From Oligoflexia bacterium (GTDB lineage Bacteria > Bdellovibrionota > UBA1018): a stretch of 64,000 nt of DNA. The translations under genes were made by a program, and so were the position numbers. Shown here piece after piece: positions 1-8,913 of this stretch. The number at the start of each line of letters is the position of its first letter. The stretch's first letter is position 1. The stretch is from assembly GCA_023701205.1 (NCBI GenBank), contig JAMPXJ010000027.1, positions 1 through 64,000 of the forward strand, given 5' to 3'. A model generated the notes under the pieces. The model saw nothing but the letters and a program-made list of their open reading frames with translations, did no database searches and had not been told where the DNA came from.

Positions 1-273
1 CTGACCGGCACGATCGCGCGCACGATCACCGGCGCTCGAAAAGGCGTCCGCAAGGGCCGCTTCTGGGACGCGCTCGCGTACTCGCGCGTGGTGACCTGGG
101 GGCGGGAGCTCAAGAACGTCAGCATCTACGTCATCATGAACGAGCTCGAGGGCCAGGGAATCTGGTCGCGGCACTGGGCGGGGAGCTCACGGAAGGAAAT
201 CCGACTCTCCGCGGGCGCACCTCCGCGGCCGGGGCCTGACATCCCAACCTCAAAGAACCGAAAGGAAGCCTGA
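1..273 (+). CDS. 3' end of an unknown protein (partial)
   Basis: Reading frame 1 is open from the first base to the TGA at 271-273, so this is the last ~90 codons of a gene beginning outside the window. The visible part is basic at first (several Arg/Lys), then holds a VSIYVIMNELEGQGIW segment and a Pro/Arg-rich tail. I recognise no family. The stop lies 1 nt before the ATG of the next gene, so the two are probably co-transcribed. The high-GC third positions match the neighbouring genes. Confidence 0.5.
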   Translation: MTGTIARTITGARKGVRKGRFWDALAYSRVVTWGRELKNVSIYVIMNELEGQGIWSRHWAGSSRKEIRLSAGAPPRPGPDIPTSKNRKEA

Positions 274-274
274 A

Positions 275-1024
275 ATGATCTTCATCACCGGAGCGAGCAG
301 TGGAATCGGCGAAGCGACCGCCCGCGCGTTCGCCGCGCGCAAACATCCTTTGATTCTCGCGGGGCGCCGGATCGAACGGATCCGCGCGCTGGCGCTGGAG
401 CTGACGAAGACCCACGGAATCGAAGCGCACGCGTTCGCGCTCGACGTGCGGGACGGCGCCGCCGTTCGCGCGCTCATCGACAGCCACCGCGAGCTTTTCG
501 GGAGGACCGAGGTGCTCGTGAACAACGCGGGCCTGGCCAAGGGCCTCCACCCACTGCACGAGGGCCTGCTCGAAGATTGGGAGCAGATGATCGATACCAA
601 CGTCAAAGGGCTGCTCTACGTCACGCGCGCGGTGGTTCCGCTGATGGTCGCGCGCAAGCGAGGGCACGTGATCCACGTCGGCTCCGTCGCGGGCCATTTC
701 AACTACCCCAAAGGCAACGTCTACTCCGCCACGAAGGCGGCCGTGCACGCGCTGACCGAGTCGATGCGCCTGGACCTCTCCGGCACCGGCGTACGCGTGA
801 CGGAGATCGCGCCCGGCATGGTCGAGACCGAGTTCAGCGAGGTCCGGCTCGGCGATCCGGCGCGCGCGAAGGCGGTCTATGCCGGCATGCAACCGCTCAC
901 CGCGGGGGATGTCGCCGAGACGATCCTGTGGGTGGCCGAGCGCCCCGCGCACGTCAATATCCAGCAGATCATCCTCTATCCCACGGACCAGGCTTCGCCC
1001 ACGACCGTTCACCGGAAGAGCTGA
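275..1024 (+). CDS. SDR-family NADP-dependent oxidoreductase, YdfG-like
   Basis: A 249-aa classical short-chain dehydrogenase/reductase. The sequence shows the Rossmann glycine motif GASSGIG at residues 6-12, followed by AGRR, which suits NADP(H) binding, then NNAG near residue 83, a catalytic Ser in VGSVAG near 136 and YSATK near 150-154. The length and the end of the protein (NIQQIILYPTDQ) resemble YdfG-type 3-hydroxy acid/serine dehydrogenases; the true substrate is not visible. AAGGA lies 8 nt before the ATG. The last 16 bp overlap the convergent gene on the other strand. Confidence 0.9.
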   Translation: MIFITGASSGIGEATARAFAARKHPLILAGRRIERIRALALELTKTHGIEAHAFALDVRDGAAVRALIDSHRELFGRTEVLVNNAGLAKGLHPLHEGLLEDWEQMIDTNVKGLLYVTRAVVPLMVARKRGHVIHVGSVAGHFNYPKGNVYSATKAAVHALTESMRLDLSGTGVRVTEIAPGMVETEFSEVRLGDPARAKAVYAGMQPLTAGDVAETILWVAERPAHVNIQQIILYPTDQASPTTVHRKS

Positions 1025-1641
1025 AGAGGCTCATCTCGCCGGGCTGGGCGGGCCGTACGTGCCGTTTGGCTTTTTTTTAAAATGAAGCGGCGAATTTCCA
1101 CGCTCCGCTCGGGATCCCCGGTAATCGCCCGGTAATCGGTCTCCAGAACCAGCACCGCGCCCTCCTTGCCCTTTTCGACCCGGATTCCCGTGGGCGCGCG
1201 ACCGCCGCCGCCGAATTCGGCGAACTTCAGTTCCTTGCTGATCAACTCAAGCCGGCCGCCCCCGCCCGCGGAAAAGATCCCATATCCCAGGACCGGCGCG
1301 CAATAATTGCAGCTCATGCTTCCGGTCGCTTCGGCGCACTCCTCCCCCTCGATCGAAAAGATCAGGAGAAACTTCGCGCCCGCGTCGTCGATCGCCCCAA
1401 AGAAGACCGGCGTCGCGTAGAAGCGCTCCACCGACTCCTTCCAGGCATTCGGGCTGTATCGAGGACCGTAGAGCCCGACCGCGAGGTCGAAGTCGACCGG
1501 AGACCTTTTCGAGGCGGCATCGTACTTTCCGAAAACGAGCTTCATCCCCTGCGCCTCCGACGGACCACCCGAGGCGGACGCCGCAGTGACCACTGAAGAG
1601 AATAGGACAAGTGAAAGAAGCAGCCTTTGGAATATTCTCAT
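1009..1641 (-). CDS. exported protein of unknown function
   Basis: A 210-aa protein with a clear signal peptide (MRIFQRLLLSLVLFSS, cleavage near residue 23 after ASA). The mature part has a small CNYC cluster near the middle, glycine-rich strands and a basic C-terminal tail. I recognise no family. AAGAAGGG lies 5 nt before the ATG, supporting the start. The 3' end overlaps the SDR gene by 16 bp in antisense. The gene downstream of a similar short exported protein (1664-2014) may form a two-gene unit with it. Confidence 0.6.
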   Translation of the reverse strand: MRIFQRLLLSLVLFSSVVTAASASGGPSEAQGMKLVFGKYDAASKRSPVDFDLAVGLYGPRYSPNAWKESVERFYATPVFFGAIDDAGAKFLLIFSIEGEECAEATGSMSCNYCAPVLGYGIFSAGGGGRLELISKELKFAEFGGGGRAPTGIRVEKGKEGAVLVLETDYRAITGDPERSVEIRRFILKKSQTARTARPARRDEPLQLFR

Positions 1642-1663
1642 GTTTACCCTTCTTCGCGCGCGC

Positions 1664-2014
1664 TCATTCGATCAGCTCAACTTTTCCGCCTGAACCGGGA
1701 TCATCCCGCTCGAAAACCACCTCGTAACCTTGAGGCGGCTTTTCAATCGAGATGAAGTTCAAGCCGCCGCGGCCGGGTCCTGAAAGGCAGAATCCCTCCG
1801 ATTTGGCCACGCGATAAGTCAGCCGCCTTCTCGCATGATCCACCGGAAACGGAGCTTGAAGGGAGGAAAGCCGAACGTCCTCGTAGGGCTCGCCTGGCTT
1901 CAGGAGCAGCGGCCAGATCCGCAGCGGAGGCGAAAAGAGATAGGCGGCGACAAACAGCAAGGCAAATGCCGAAACCGCCGCGAACATGAAAAGGAATTTC
2001 ACCGCCTTTCGCAT
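1664..2014 (-). CDS. small membrane-anchored protein of unknown function
   Basis: A 116-aa protein with one N-terminal hydrophobic segment at about residues 8-29 (LFMFAAVSAFALLFVAAYLF), then a short soluble domain that should face the periplasm. No lipobox and no known motif were seen. It lies 22 bp upstream of the exported gene at 1009-1641 on the same strand, so an operon is likely. Its promoter would lie in the 105-bp divergent gap to the metallopeptidase-like gene at 2120. Confidence 0.55.
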   Translation of the reverse strand: MRKAVKFLFMFAAVSAFALLFVAAYLFSPPLRIWPLLLKPGEPYEDVRLSSLQAPFPVDHARRRLTYRVAKSEGFCLSGPGRGGLNFISIEKPPQGYEVVFERDDPGSGGKVELIE

Positions 2015-2092
2015 CCAAAATCATTCTCGTGGATAAATCAGCGTCGCGCAACCGCCCCCCAACATAAAGCTTGCGCCAGGCAAGTCTCCGCT

Positions 2093-2119
2093 CTAGCCTG
2101 AAGACGCGGAGACCCCGAA
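2093..2119 (+). promoter_or_regulatory. promoter end and ribosome binding site for the 2120 gene
   Basis: A hexamer TAGCCT sits near 2094-2099, 17 bp after TTGCGC, which fits a sigma-70-like promoter. GCGGAG precedes the ATG at 2120 by 8 nt. This gene is a normal leadered example, in contrast to the leaderless-looking genes elsewhere in the window. Confidence 0.35.
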
Positions 2120-3202
2120 ATGAAAGCCCTTTCCACTACGATCCTGCTCTTCAGCTTCCTCAGCCTCACTCTCGGGACCACTGCCCGGGCCGGCATCGAT
2201 GACTCGGATCTCGCGCCCGGAAGGCACGCCTTCGCCCGCGGAAGCATCACCACGAAGCTCGCGGCGGATCAGGTTTCGACGGCTCCTGGAAGCGGGCTTG
2301 AAATCCAATTCATCCGCCAGGATCACAGCGCGCTGACGCCAGTTGCAGGTCTGCCCGTGACTCTCAAATCCCCCGATGGCCGCACTGAGCGTCTGCTCAC
2401 CGACGAAAACGGCCTTGCGCGTTTCACCGCCTGCAACGAAGGCGGCAAGGCATTGCTCGACGCGCCGCTCGCGAGCGATGCCTATTTCCACATCACGGAC
2501 GGCTCCGTCACCTACCGGGTCGCGGCCGAGACCCCCTGCCGGGGCGTGACCACGCTCTTCTTCAAACCCGACTCGCCGGGCGGACAGGCGCTCGGCATCT
2601 GGCAGATCGCCCGGCGCGCGCAGGAACTGCTGCGCGACTCCATCGGCCTGAAGTTCTGGTCAAGCCCGCTGCAGTTCGTCTGGCCGTCGACGGCGGACTA
2701 TTACCTCAATGGCGAGGTGAACATCACCCGCGGCGATCACTGGGATGTCGTGGGTCATGAGATGGGCCATGGCATCTACGATCTCGGTGCGCTCGGCAGA
2801 TTCGGCGGCGGGCAGCACAAGATCGACGAGTGCTATTCGCGGGAGCTCGCCCTTTCGGAGGGCTGGGCGTCGTTTTTCGCCGCCTGGGTCAGCGTCGATC
2901 CGGCCGATCCCGATGCGAAGTTCGAGTTCATGGTCCCGCGGCGCGCACCGATCCGCTTCGAGACGATCCCGCAGGACGTCTGCCGCGGCGAGAAGAACGA
3001 ATGGCGCGTGACCGGTTTTTTCTGGGATCTCCTCGACCTCAATGACGATGGCGAAAGCTCGCAGGAAGGCTTCGCGCGGATCTGGAAAGCCATGGCCGAC
3101 AGTCGTGCCAGCTCGGCTTCGGACATCAAGCTGCGCCTGATCAACCAGGGTTTCGATGCCGCCCTGGTCTCGCTGATCTGGGATCTCAACTTCGCGAGAT
3201 AA
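2120..3202 (+). CDS. exported gluzincin-like zinc metallopeptidase
   Basis: A 360-aa protein with a signal peptide (cleavage near TARA-GID, residue 24). Residues ~25-140 look like a beta-rich domain with an Ig/carboxypeptidase-regulatory character (GLPVTLKSPDG). The second half carries HEMGH at about residues 213-217 and, about 27 residues later, SEGWASFF, whose Glu would be the third zinc ligand in gluzincins. Only the metallopeptidase fold is suggested; the substrate is unknown. Paired Cys residues may form disulphides. It is transcribed alone, divergent from 1664-2014 and convergent with the M16 gene. Confidence 0.75.
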   Translation: MKALSTTILLFSFLSLTLGTTARAGIDDSDLAPGRHAFARGSITTKLAADQVSTAPGSGLEIQFIRQDHSALTPVAGLPVTLKSPDGRTERLLTDENGLARFTACNEGGKALLDAPLASDAYFHITDGSVTYRVAAETPCRGVTTLFFKPDSPGGQALGIWQIARRAQELLRDSIGLKFWSSPLQFVWPSTADYYLNGEVNITRGDHWDVVGHEMGHGIYDLGALGRFGGGQHKIDECYSRELALSEGWASFFAAWVSVDPADPDAKFEFMVPRRAPIRFETIPQDVCRGEKNEWRVTGFFWDLLDLNDDGESSQEGFARIWKAMADSRASSASDIKLRLINQGFDAALVSLIWDLNFAR

Positions 3203-3251
3203 CCGGCCCGCGAAAAACGAGCCGAGCTCGCCGGATCCAAAATTACGCCGT

Positions 3252-4565
3252 TTACCGCGCCAAAAGCTGAATTCCCAGCCGGCTCCGCACGCTTCGCGGT
3301 GGCTTGGGTCCCAACGCGAGGATGCAGCGCTTGCCCTCGCGCAGGAGCTTGCGCGCGACCCGGCGGACATCCTGCGGCGTGACGGCATCGATCTGGCGGC
3401 AAACCTCCTCGGGCGGGACGTACGCTCCGAGGAATAGCTCGTTGCGGGCGATGCTCGACATGCGCGACTCGGAGCTGTCGGACGAAAGCAGGATCGTGCC
3501 CTTGAGGTTGTCCTTGATCACCTGCAGCTCCTCGGGCGTAAGCAGCTCCTTCTTGAGCTTGTGGACGCACTCCTCGATGAGCTTCAGGCAAAGCGGGACC
3601 TGCTTCATGCCGCAGGCGGCATAGATCGAGAACACGCCCGAATCGATGTGCGGCGAGAGATTCGAATAGACCGTATATGCCAGGCCGTTTTTCTCGCGAA
3701 TTTCCTGAAACAGCGATGAGCTCATCCCGCCGCCGAGATGCACGTTCAGGAGAAATGCGGCGAAACGGTCGCGCGAGGAATAGGTCGGGCCCTCGACGCC
3801 CCAGACGAGATGGACCTGTTCCGTGGGCCGGACCATCCACCAGCGTCCCTCGCGCAGGGAGGGCGCGGGCGCAAAGCCCAGCTTCCGGCGCGAAGGCGCC
3901 TGGTACTGCCGCCCCGGCCAGGCCCCGCGCGCGAGGCGCCCAAGCTTTTTCTTGACCGCCTGATGCGTCACATTGCCCGCGACCGAGACGATCACCTGAT
4001 CCGGCCGGTAATGCTTGCGGAAAAAGCGCAGCAGATCCCCGCGTTTCATTCGGCGCACGCTCGCCTCGGTCCCCAGGATCGGGCGGCCGAGCCCGTGACG
4101 GCCGTAGATCTTCTCGAAGAACACGTCGTGCACCAGCTCCTCGGGCGACTCCTCCACCATCGAGATCTCCTGGAGGATCACCTTGCGCTCGCGCTCGAGC
4201 TCGGCCGCGTCGAAGTTCGAGTTGAGCACGACGTCACTCAGGATATCGAGCCCGAGCCCGACGTCGCGATCCAGGAGCGTGATATGGAAGCAGGTATATT
4301 CCCGCGAGGTGAAGGCGTTGAAATCCCCGCCCACCTGATCCACCTCGCGCGCGATCTCGAGCGCCGTCCGCGTCTCGGTGCCCTTGAAAAGCATGTGCTC
4401 CAGGAAATGCGAAAGCCCCGCCTCCCGCGGGACTTCGTGGCGGGTGCCCGCCTTGACCCAGAAGCCGATAGCCAGGCTCTTGAATTCCGGGAGCCGCTCC
4501 GTGAGCAAGGTCAGGCCGTTCTTGAAAACTGTTTTGCGAGCCGAAGGGCGTTTGGAGCGCGTCAT
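3252..4565 (-). CDS. M16-family zinc peptidase (processing peptidase/PqqL type)
   Basis: A 437-aa protein with the inverted zinc motif HFLEH at residues 53-57 and Glu133 exactly 76 residues later, the full HxxEH-x76-E ligand set of pitrilysin-type peptidases. No signal peptide is seen, so it is probably cytoplasmic. The length matches bacterial homologues of the mitochondrial processing peptidase beta subunit, often annotated as insulinase-like. The C-terminal half is the usual inactive second M16 domain (GLAYTVYS motif). It stands alone, divergent by 48 bp from the YkgJ gene. Confidence 0.92.
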   Translation of the reverse strand: MTRSKRPSARKTVFKNGLTLLTERLPEFKSLAIGFWVKAGTRHEVPREAGLSHFLEHMLFKGTETRTALEIAREVDQVGGDFNAFTSREYTCFHITLLDRDVGLGLDILSDVVLNSNFDAAELERERKVILQEISMVEESPEELVHDVFFEKIYGRHGLGRPILGTEASVRRMKRGDLLRFFRKHYRPDQVIVSVAGNVTHQAVKKKLGRLARGAWPGRQYQAPSRRKLGFAPAPSLREGRWWMVRPTEQVHLVWGVEGPTYSSRDRFAAFLLNVHLGGGMSSSLFQEIREKNGLAYTVYSNLSPHIDSGVFSIYAACGMKQVPLCLKLIEECVHKLKKELLTPEELQVIKDNLKGTILLSSDSSESRMSSIARNELFLGAYVPPEEVCRQIDAVTPQDVRRVARKLLREGKRCILALGPKPPRSVRSRLGIQLLAR

Positions 4566-4613
4566 TTTCCATCCAGGTTAACTGATCGCCCGGGAATATG
4601 CTAGGAACACTCC

Positions 4614-5027
4614 ATGGCAAAACCGTTCTGGGAAAAGGGAATCCGCTTCGAGTGTCAGGGCACGGGGCGCTGCTGCACCTCGCGCGGCTCCTATGGCTAT
4701 GTCTATCTCACGCTGGAAGACCGCCGCAGGCTGGCGCGCCTTCTCAAGCTCGCGACCTCCGCCTTCACGCGCCGTTATTGCCGCAAGACCGATGGCTATT
4801 TCCACCTGAGCGATTTTCGGGGCCCCTGCCAGTTCCTGCGTGAACGCAGCTGCTCCGTTTACGAGGCGCGTCCCGTCCAGTGCCGCACCTGGCCTTTCTG
4901 GCCCGAGAACATGAACGCGCGGAGCTGGAAGCGCGAGGTCGTCGCCTTCTGCCCGGGCGTCGGCAAAGGGCGGCTCTTCTCGAAAGCTGAGATCCAGGAG
5001 CGCCTGGACCAGGACCCCGTCTACTGA
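4614..5027 (+). CDS. YkgJ-family cysteine-cluster protein
   Basis: A 137-aa protein with eight Cys: C14, C20, C21, C56, C72, C80, C90 and C113. The spacing (CxxxxxCC near the N-terminus and a later C-x7-C-x9-C with RPVQCRTWPF) is that of the YkgJ/Fe-S-oxidoreductase-like CxxCxxCC family, thought to bind zinc or an iron-sulphur cluster; the biochemical role is not established. AGGA lies 7 nt before the ATG. The 3' end overlaps the convergent gene by 7 bp. Confidence 0.88.
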   Translation: MAKPFWEKGIRFECQGTGRCCTSRGSYGYVYLTLEDRRRLARLLKLATSAFTRRYCRKTDGYFHLSDFRGPCQFLRERSCSVYEARPVQCRTWPFWPENMNARSWKREVVAFCPGVGKGRLFSKAEIQERLDQDPVY

Positions 5028-5494
5028 AACTTGCCTTCGAGCACGATCGGAGCGACGTCTTTCCAGCCGGGCTGCGCGATTTTCCAGGCCCCGCTCACCT
5101 TCTTCAAGACATAGGTGATGGTGCGATCCTCGGGATGCACGGGCATCCGCGTGCCGTGGGCGTCGCCCAGCGCCACGAGCCGGTAGCGCACCTGGATCTG
5201 CGCCTCGTCGCCGCGCCCCGAAAGCTGGGGCGGCTGGATCTCGTACTTCGAAGCCACAAAGAAGGTGTCTTGCTGGGGAATATCCTCCCAGAGCGTGAAG
5301 GCCTTGCGCTCGGCTTCGAGAAGCCCCGACCAGACGAAGCCCGAGGCATCGCGCGAGCAGTAGTAACTCACGACCTCCTCGGGACGCTGGAAGGTGTTCC
5401 TGATCCGGAGCCGCTCGTGCTCGGTCAGGGAGCCGGACGCGAAAAGCGCGACGAGCAAGCCCGCTCCAGTCAGGACTCGCGTCAGGGGCCTCAT
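5021..5494 (-). CDS. exported protein, possibly NTF2-like
   Basis: A 157-aa protein with an N-terminal signal (MRPLTRVLTGAGLLVALFASG). The end (ITYVLKKVSGAWKIAQPG) resembles the last strands of NTF2-like/DUF4878-type domains, a weak similarity by eye only. It is the third gene of a tightly packed operon: its start overlaps the stop of the NlpC/P60-like gene by 4 bp (ATGA), so translational coupling is likely. It may serve the same envelope process as the two upstream gene products. Confidence 0.6.
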   Translation of the reverse strand: MRPLTRVLTGAGLLVALFASGSLTEHERLRIRNTFQRPEEVVSYYCSRDASGFVWSGLLEAERKAFTLWEDIPQQDTFFVASKYEIQPPQLSGRGDEAQIQVRYRLVALGDAHGTRMPVHPEDRTITYVLKKVSGAWKIAQPGWKDVAPIVLEGKFQ

Positions 5495-7029
5495 TTTCCA
5501 GCCCCTTTCTTGCCAGCTCCTTGAGCGGAATCCTTGTAGCGGCAGCCCTGGTTCGACGCCGTCTTGAGCCGCAGAACGTGCAGCCCGGGCCGGACGAAGC
5601 GCTCCGGAGTCCCCGGCGGATCGGCCGTGAGCGCGAGCTCCTTCTCGCGAATAGTGCCCGCGGTCTGCGAGGCATCGAGGACACTGGCGCGCATGGAGAC
5701 CGGATTGTAGGCCGTGACCATGAAGACGTGGCCCGAGGGATCCAGGCTGTGCCGGTAAACGAGCAGATCACCCACCGCGAGCCGCTCTCCCGAATAGATA
5801 TCGACCGCGTTGAACGCGTCGGCCGCCTTTTTCAGAAGCTCGAGACGCTTGGGCTCGAACCGCGGCGGATCGGGGAAGACCCCCTGCCGGCGGTACTTCC
5901 AGATCGCCATGAGATCGAGCGTGGTGTAGCGCGTCTTGCGCGCGTCGGCCGGAAGCAGCGACGAAACGAAGCTCGAGCAATCCACCGAGGTCGCGCCCCC
6001 GCCCAGGTAATAACCGTTATGCAGCAAAGGGATCGTCTTCGCCCCTCCCGCGCGTTGAGCCAGCTGCGGCAACTCGACGAGCTTGAGCTTCGAAAGCGTC
6101 TGCTCCTTTTGCTGCGGCGGCAGGCCCGCGAACATCACGTAGCGGTTGGAAAGGCCCTCGGGACCGGCGGCCTGCGTGGGGGTCAGGGTCTTTCCGCCGA
6201 AAACCTCGGCAAGCTCCCGGGTCCGGGCCAGCGGATTGGGAAGCTGGCCCTTGAGGAACTGCCCGAAGGGGCTGTTCGCCTCGAGCGTCTGCTCCGAGCG
6301 CCGTTCGCGCTCGATCGACTGTGCCGCGAGCTCAGCCTTGTCGCGCGCGTTCAGCACGACGTTGCGGAAGCGCATCTTCTCGGCATTCTCGATCCCAGCG
6401 GTCGCAGCGCTCAGGGTTTCATAGCTGTCAGTGAGGCCCTGAACGGCCTGCTGCATCCGCTCGCCGAAGCCTTCCAGCGGAAGGTTCATGTAAGACTGCC
6501 CGAGCGTCTGGTAATCGCTCAGCGCCGCGTCCGCCACGGCCCGCCGCGCGGCGCGGCCCTGGTCGATCAGCTCGATCCCATGCGCCTCATCGGCGATCTT
6601 GCTCACCTCTCGGCCAGGCGAAGGCAACGCGGGCGAGGTCGCGACCGGAGTGGTGGGATTGGGAGAGAGAACACGGGCCGAGCTGCCCGGGGCGTTCAGA
6701 TCCGAGAAGTCGATGTTCTGATCGCACTCCTGCTGTTCGCCGGTCGCGCCGCCCGTGATTTCAGGCTTTTTCTCGCCAGGCGGGAAAACCTCGTTCGCCG
6801 CGGCGGCGATCGTCATCCCCTGAAACTTTCCGCCAAGCTCCAGGATGGGATTGCCCTGCTCGTCCCGTTTGCCGTTGAACTTCGCCGGGGTGTTCGTCGG
6901 CACCTGCTGATCCGTGAGCCCGATCAGATACGAGCGGGTGGTCATGAGTCCCACCTCGGTGAGCGCCAGAAGCGGGATCAGCGCGGCCCCCGCGATGAGG
7001 AGGAAGCTCTTAATGCGCGCGTTCCGCAT
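5491..7029 (-). CDS. exported protein with an NlpC/P60-like cysteine peptidase core
   Basis: I place the start at 7029 because the protein from there (512 aa) begins MRNARIKSFLLIAGAAL, a good signal peptide or anchor; longer starts add an Arg-rich non-natural leader. Residues ~30-330 are helical, polar and unrecognised. The C-terminal third has VDCSSFVSSLL near residue 353 and SGHVFMVTAY near 432 after DLLVYR, an arrangement matching the catalytic Cys and His of NlpC/P60 or CHAP-type cell-wall amidases. The family call is by motif only. It overlaps the upstream Cys-rich gene by 20 bp and the downstream gene by 4 bp. Confidence 0.65.
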   Translation of the reverse strand: MRNARIKSFLLIAGAALIPLLALTEVGLMTTRSYLIGLTDQQVPTNTPAKFNGKRDEQGNPILELGGKFQGMTIAAAANEVFPPGEKKPEITGGATGEQQECDQNIDFSDLNAPGSSARVLSPNPTTPVATSPALPSPGREVSKIADEAHGIELIDQGRAARRAVADAALSDYQTLGQSYMNLPLEGFGERMQQAVQGLTDSYETLSAATAGIENAEKMRFRNVVLNARDKAELAAQSIERERRSEQTLEANSPFGQFLKGQLPNPLARTRELAEVFGGKTLTPTQAAGPEGLSNRYVMFAGLPPQQKEQTLSKLKLVELPQLAQRAGGAKTIPLLHNGYYLGGGATSVDCSSFVSSLLPADARKTRYTTLDLMAIWKYRRQGVFPDPPRFEPKRLELLKKAADAFNAVDIYSGERLAVGDLLVYRHSLDPSGHVFMVTAYNPVSMRASVLDASQTAGTIREKELALTADPPGTPERFVRPGLHVLRLKTASNQGCRYKDSAQGAGKKGAGK

Positions 7030-7792
7030 CTCGCGACTCCGTTCGGCTCTGCGCCGGAGGGATCGACTGCCTGGCCTTCTCTGGCATTCCCGGGATATCG
7101 AAAATGGCGGGCGCCTTCTCCTTGAGCATCGGGATCGAGGCACGCGCCGTCGTGCAGCCGCATGTCACGACCGCCCGCAAAAACCCGATCTGGTAACAGC
7201 CCGGGTGGGTCACCCCCTCCAATTTGAACTTCGGGCAGCTGCGGCGTTCGCCGCTGGTCTCGACCGCCTTGTCGTATTCGCAACGAGACCAACCGTCGGC
7301 CTCGCCGCTGCCGTAAGAAATGCGGCAGTCTTTCATCTCCTTGGTGAGCTCCTCGCCCTTGAACTCCGAGTCGATGCGCACCGCCTGGATCTCGAGTCCC
7401 TTGTAGAACGCGTCGATGCAGCACTGCAGTCGCTCGGGGCTGTTCTTCTCGTCGCTCATCGCCCGATAAGCCATGCAGGCCTTGCCCTGGCCGCGCGGAT
7501 CCTTGATCGCTTGGTCCCCTTCGAACTTCAACTGGGCCTGTCCCTTGAGAATGTAGCCGAAAAGCGAATGCAGCCCGCCCAGGGATTCCTTCAGGCCGGC
7601 ATTCCAGGCCGGGGCATCACAGCCCTTGCGGGGAGCGGGGAGCGTGGCCGCGGCCGGAAGCTGTACGGGGCAGTTGATCCCTTTCACGTCCGCGCAGGTG
7701 CTTGCGCCCTGGGTATCGGACGGCGCCGCCGCCATTGCCGCCGCAAAAGTCACGATTCCAAAAGAAATCCATCTTCCGGTGCGATTCTGCAT
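7010..7792 (-). CDS. exported cysteine-rich protein of unknown function
   Basis: A 260-aa first gene of the 7792-5021 operon. It has a signal peptide (cleavage near TQGAS) and at least thirteen cysteines, including CCID and CGC, suggesting several disulphides in the periplasm or outside the cell. The tail after residue 225 is Pro/Arg-rich and disordered. AAGGGG lies 5 nt before the ATG. No known family is recognised. Its 3' end overlaps the start of the NlpC/P60-like gene, so the two are probably made together. Confidence 0.6.
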   Translation of the reverse strand: MQNRTGRWISFGIVTFAAAMAAAPSDTQGASTCADVKGINCPVQLPAAATLPAPRKGCDAPAWNAGLKESLGGLHSLFGYILKGQAQLKFEGDQAIKDPRGQGKACMAYRAMSDEKNSPERLQCCIDAFYKGLEIQAVRIDSEFKGEELTKEMKDCRISYGSGEADGWSRCEYDKAVETSGERRSCPKFKLEGVTHPGCYQIGFLRAVVTCGCTTARASIPMLKEKAPAIFDIPGMPEKARQSIPPAQSRTESRDAERAH

Positions 7793-7816
7793 GGTAACCC
7801 CTTGAGTGAATAGACT

Positions 7817-7835
7817 GCTCTATTAATGATAGAGC
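7817..7835. repeat. perfect 7-bp inverted repeat upstream of the exported-protein operon
   Basis: GCTCTAT, 5-nt spacer, ATAGAGC. It lies 25 bp upstream of the ATG at 7792 (minus strand) and 22 bp beyond the stop of the 7858-8904 gene. No T-run follows on the minus strand, so it is a poor intrinsic terminator. It could be an operator for the operon. Confidence 0.4.
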
Positions 7836-7857
7836 GCGTCAAACCAGAGTTCAATCT

Positions 7858-8904
7858 TTAAGATTTAGCCTTGCTTTTCGCTAAGATAAGCGCGGCTTTC
7901 CTCTTCTTGGCCCGTTTCATCGAACGCTCCACCCAGGGCAAAGTCTTTTTCAGCCGGGCCACGTGCACCACTCCCGTACCCGGAATCGCCAAAGGCGCAG
8001 TCGTCACCCCGATCACGATCCCGGTCACCGGTGAACGGACCTGGGTCACCGTGCGACCGAAAGGGTTGAGGATCGAGCCCACGAGATCCCCTTCGTACAG
8101 CAGCTCGCCTGGGGTGGCCTCGAGATCCAGGATTCCCCCTTTTTCGGCGCGGATCCACTCGCTTGCCTTCACGATCACCTGAAACGGCGGCCGCTTCGGA
8201 TCATGCTCAGTCCACATCTTCATATCGGAGAGAACGTTGAGCACCCCCCGGAGCCCTGAAAGCGACACCTTGTTCGAGAATCTCCCCGTTTCACCGGCCT
8301 CGAAAAGAATCGTGGGCACTCCGGCATCCGTGGCCTCGCGCCGGAGCGAGCCGCGCACGCCCGGCTGATGAACGAGCACCGTGGCCCCGAACGCTCGCGC
8401 AAGCTTCCGCACGCGCGGATGAGTCATGTCACCACGCACATGCGGCAGGTTCATCCGACCGCCCGCGGCCGTGTGCAGATCGATCCCGAAGTCACACTTG
8501 CGCACGATCTCGCGGAAGATCCGGAAGGCGATGCGCTCGGCGTTATTGCCCTTTTTTTTCCCCGGAAAGAAGCGGTTGAGATCCCGATTGTAGGGCAGAT
8601 AGCGCGACTGACTCAGGAATCCCGGGATATTCACCACCGGAACGGCGATCAGCGTCCCGGAGAGCTTTTCATGATCGATATCGAAAATCAGCCGGCGGAC
8701 GATGTCCGCGCCATTCAGCTCGTCACCATGGATGGCGGCGGTCACGAACGCGGTCGGTCCGGGCTCTCGGCCCCGGATCACGGTCACGGGGATCTGAACC
8801 GAACCCGAGAGATAGGATTCCGATACCTTGAGGTAAATTTCGCGCGTTTCCCCTGGTCCGACGGGAATCCCGGCGATTGAAAACTCGGTGCTGCTTGAGT
8901 CCAT
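7858..8904 (-). CDS. succinylglutamate desuccinylase/aspartoacylase-family zinc deacylase
   Basis: A 348-aa M14-like deacylase. The zinc set is visible as H59-x-x-E62 in AAIHGDE and H144 in IDLHTA, with E202 in FEAGE as the likely catalytic Glu. The C-terminal ~100 residues form the usual beta domain with a biotinyl-like end. The family removes an acyl group from an amino-acid amide (AstE, AspA); the specific substrate cannot be read here. The start ATG has no Shine-Dalgarno but a consensus TATAAT 9 nt upstream, suggesting a near-leaderless mRNA. It is divergent from the sigma-factor gene by 42 bp. Confidence 0.88.
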   Translation of the reverse strand: MDSSSTEFSIAGIPVGPGETREIYLKVSESYLSGSVQIPVTVIRGREPGPTAFVTAAIHGDELNGADIVRRLIFDIDHEKLSGTLIAVPVVNIPGFLSQSRYLPYNRDLNRFFPGKKKGNNAERIAFRIFREIVRKCDFGIDLHTAAGGRMNLPHVRGDMTHPRVRKLARAFGATVLVHQPGVRGSLRREATDAGVPTILFEAGETGRFSNKVSLSGLRGVLNVLSDMKMWTEHDPKRPPFQVIVKASEWIRAEKGGILDLEATPGELLYEGDLVGSILNPFGRTVTQVRSPVTGIVIGVTTAPLAIPGTGVVHVARLKKTLPWVERSMKRAKKRKAALILAKSKAKS

Positions 8905-8913
8905 CGTTTAACT

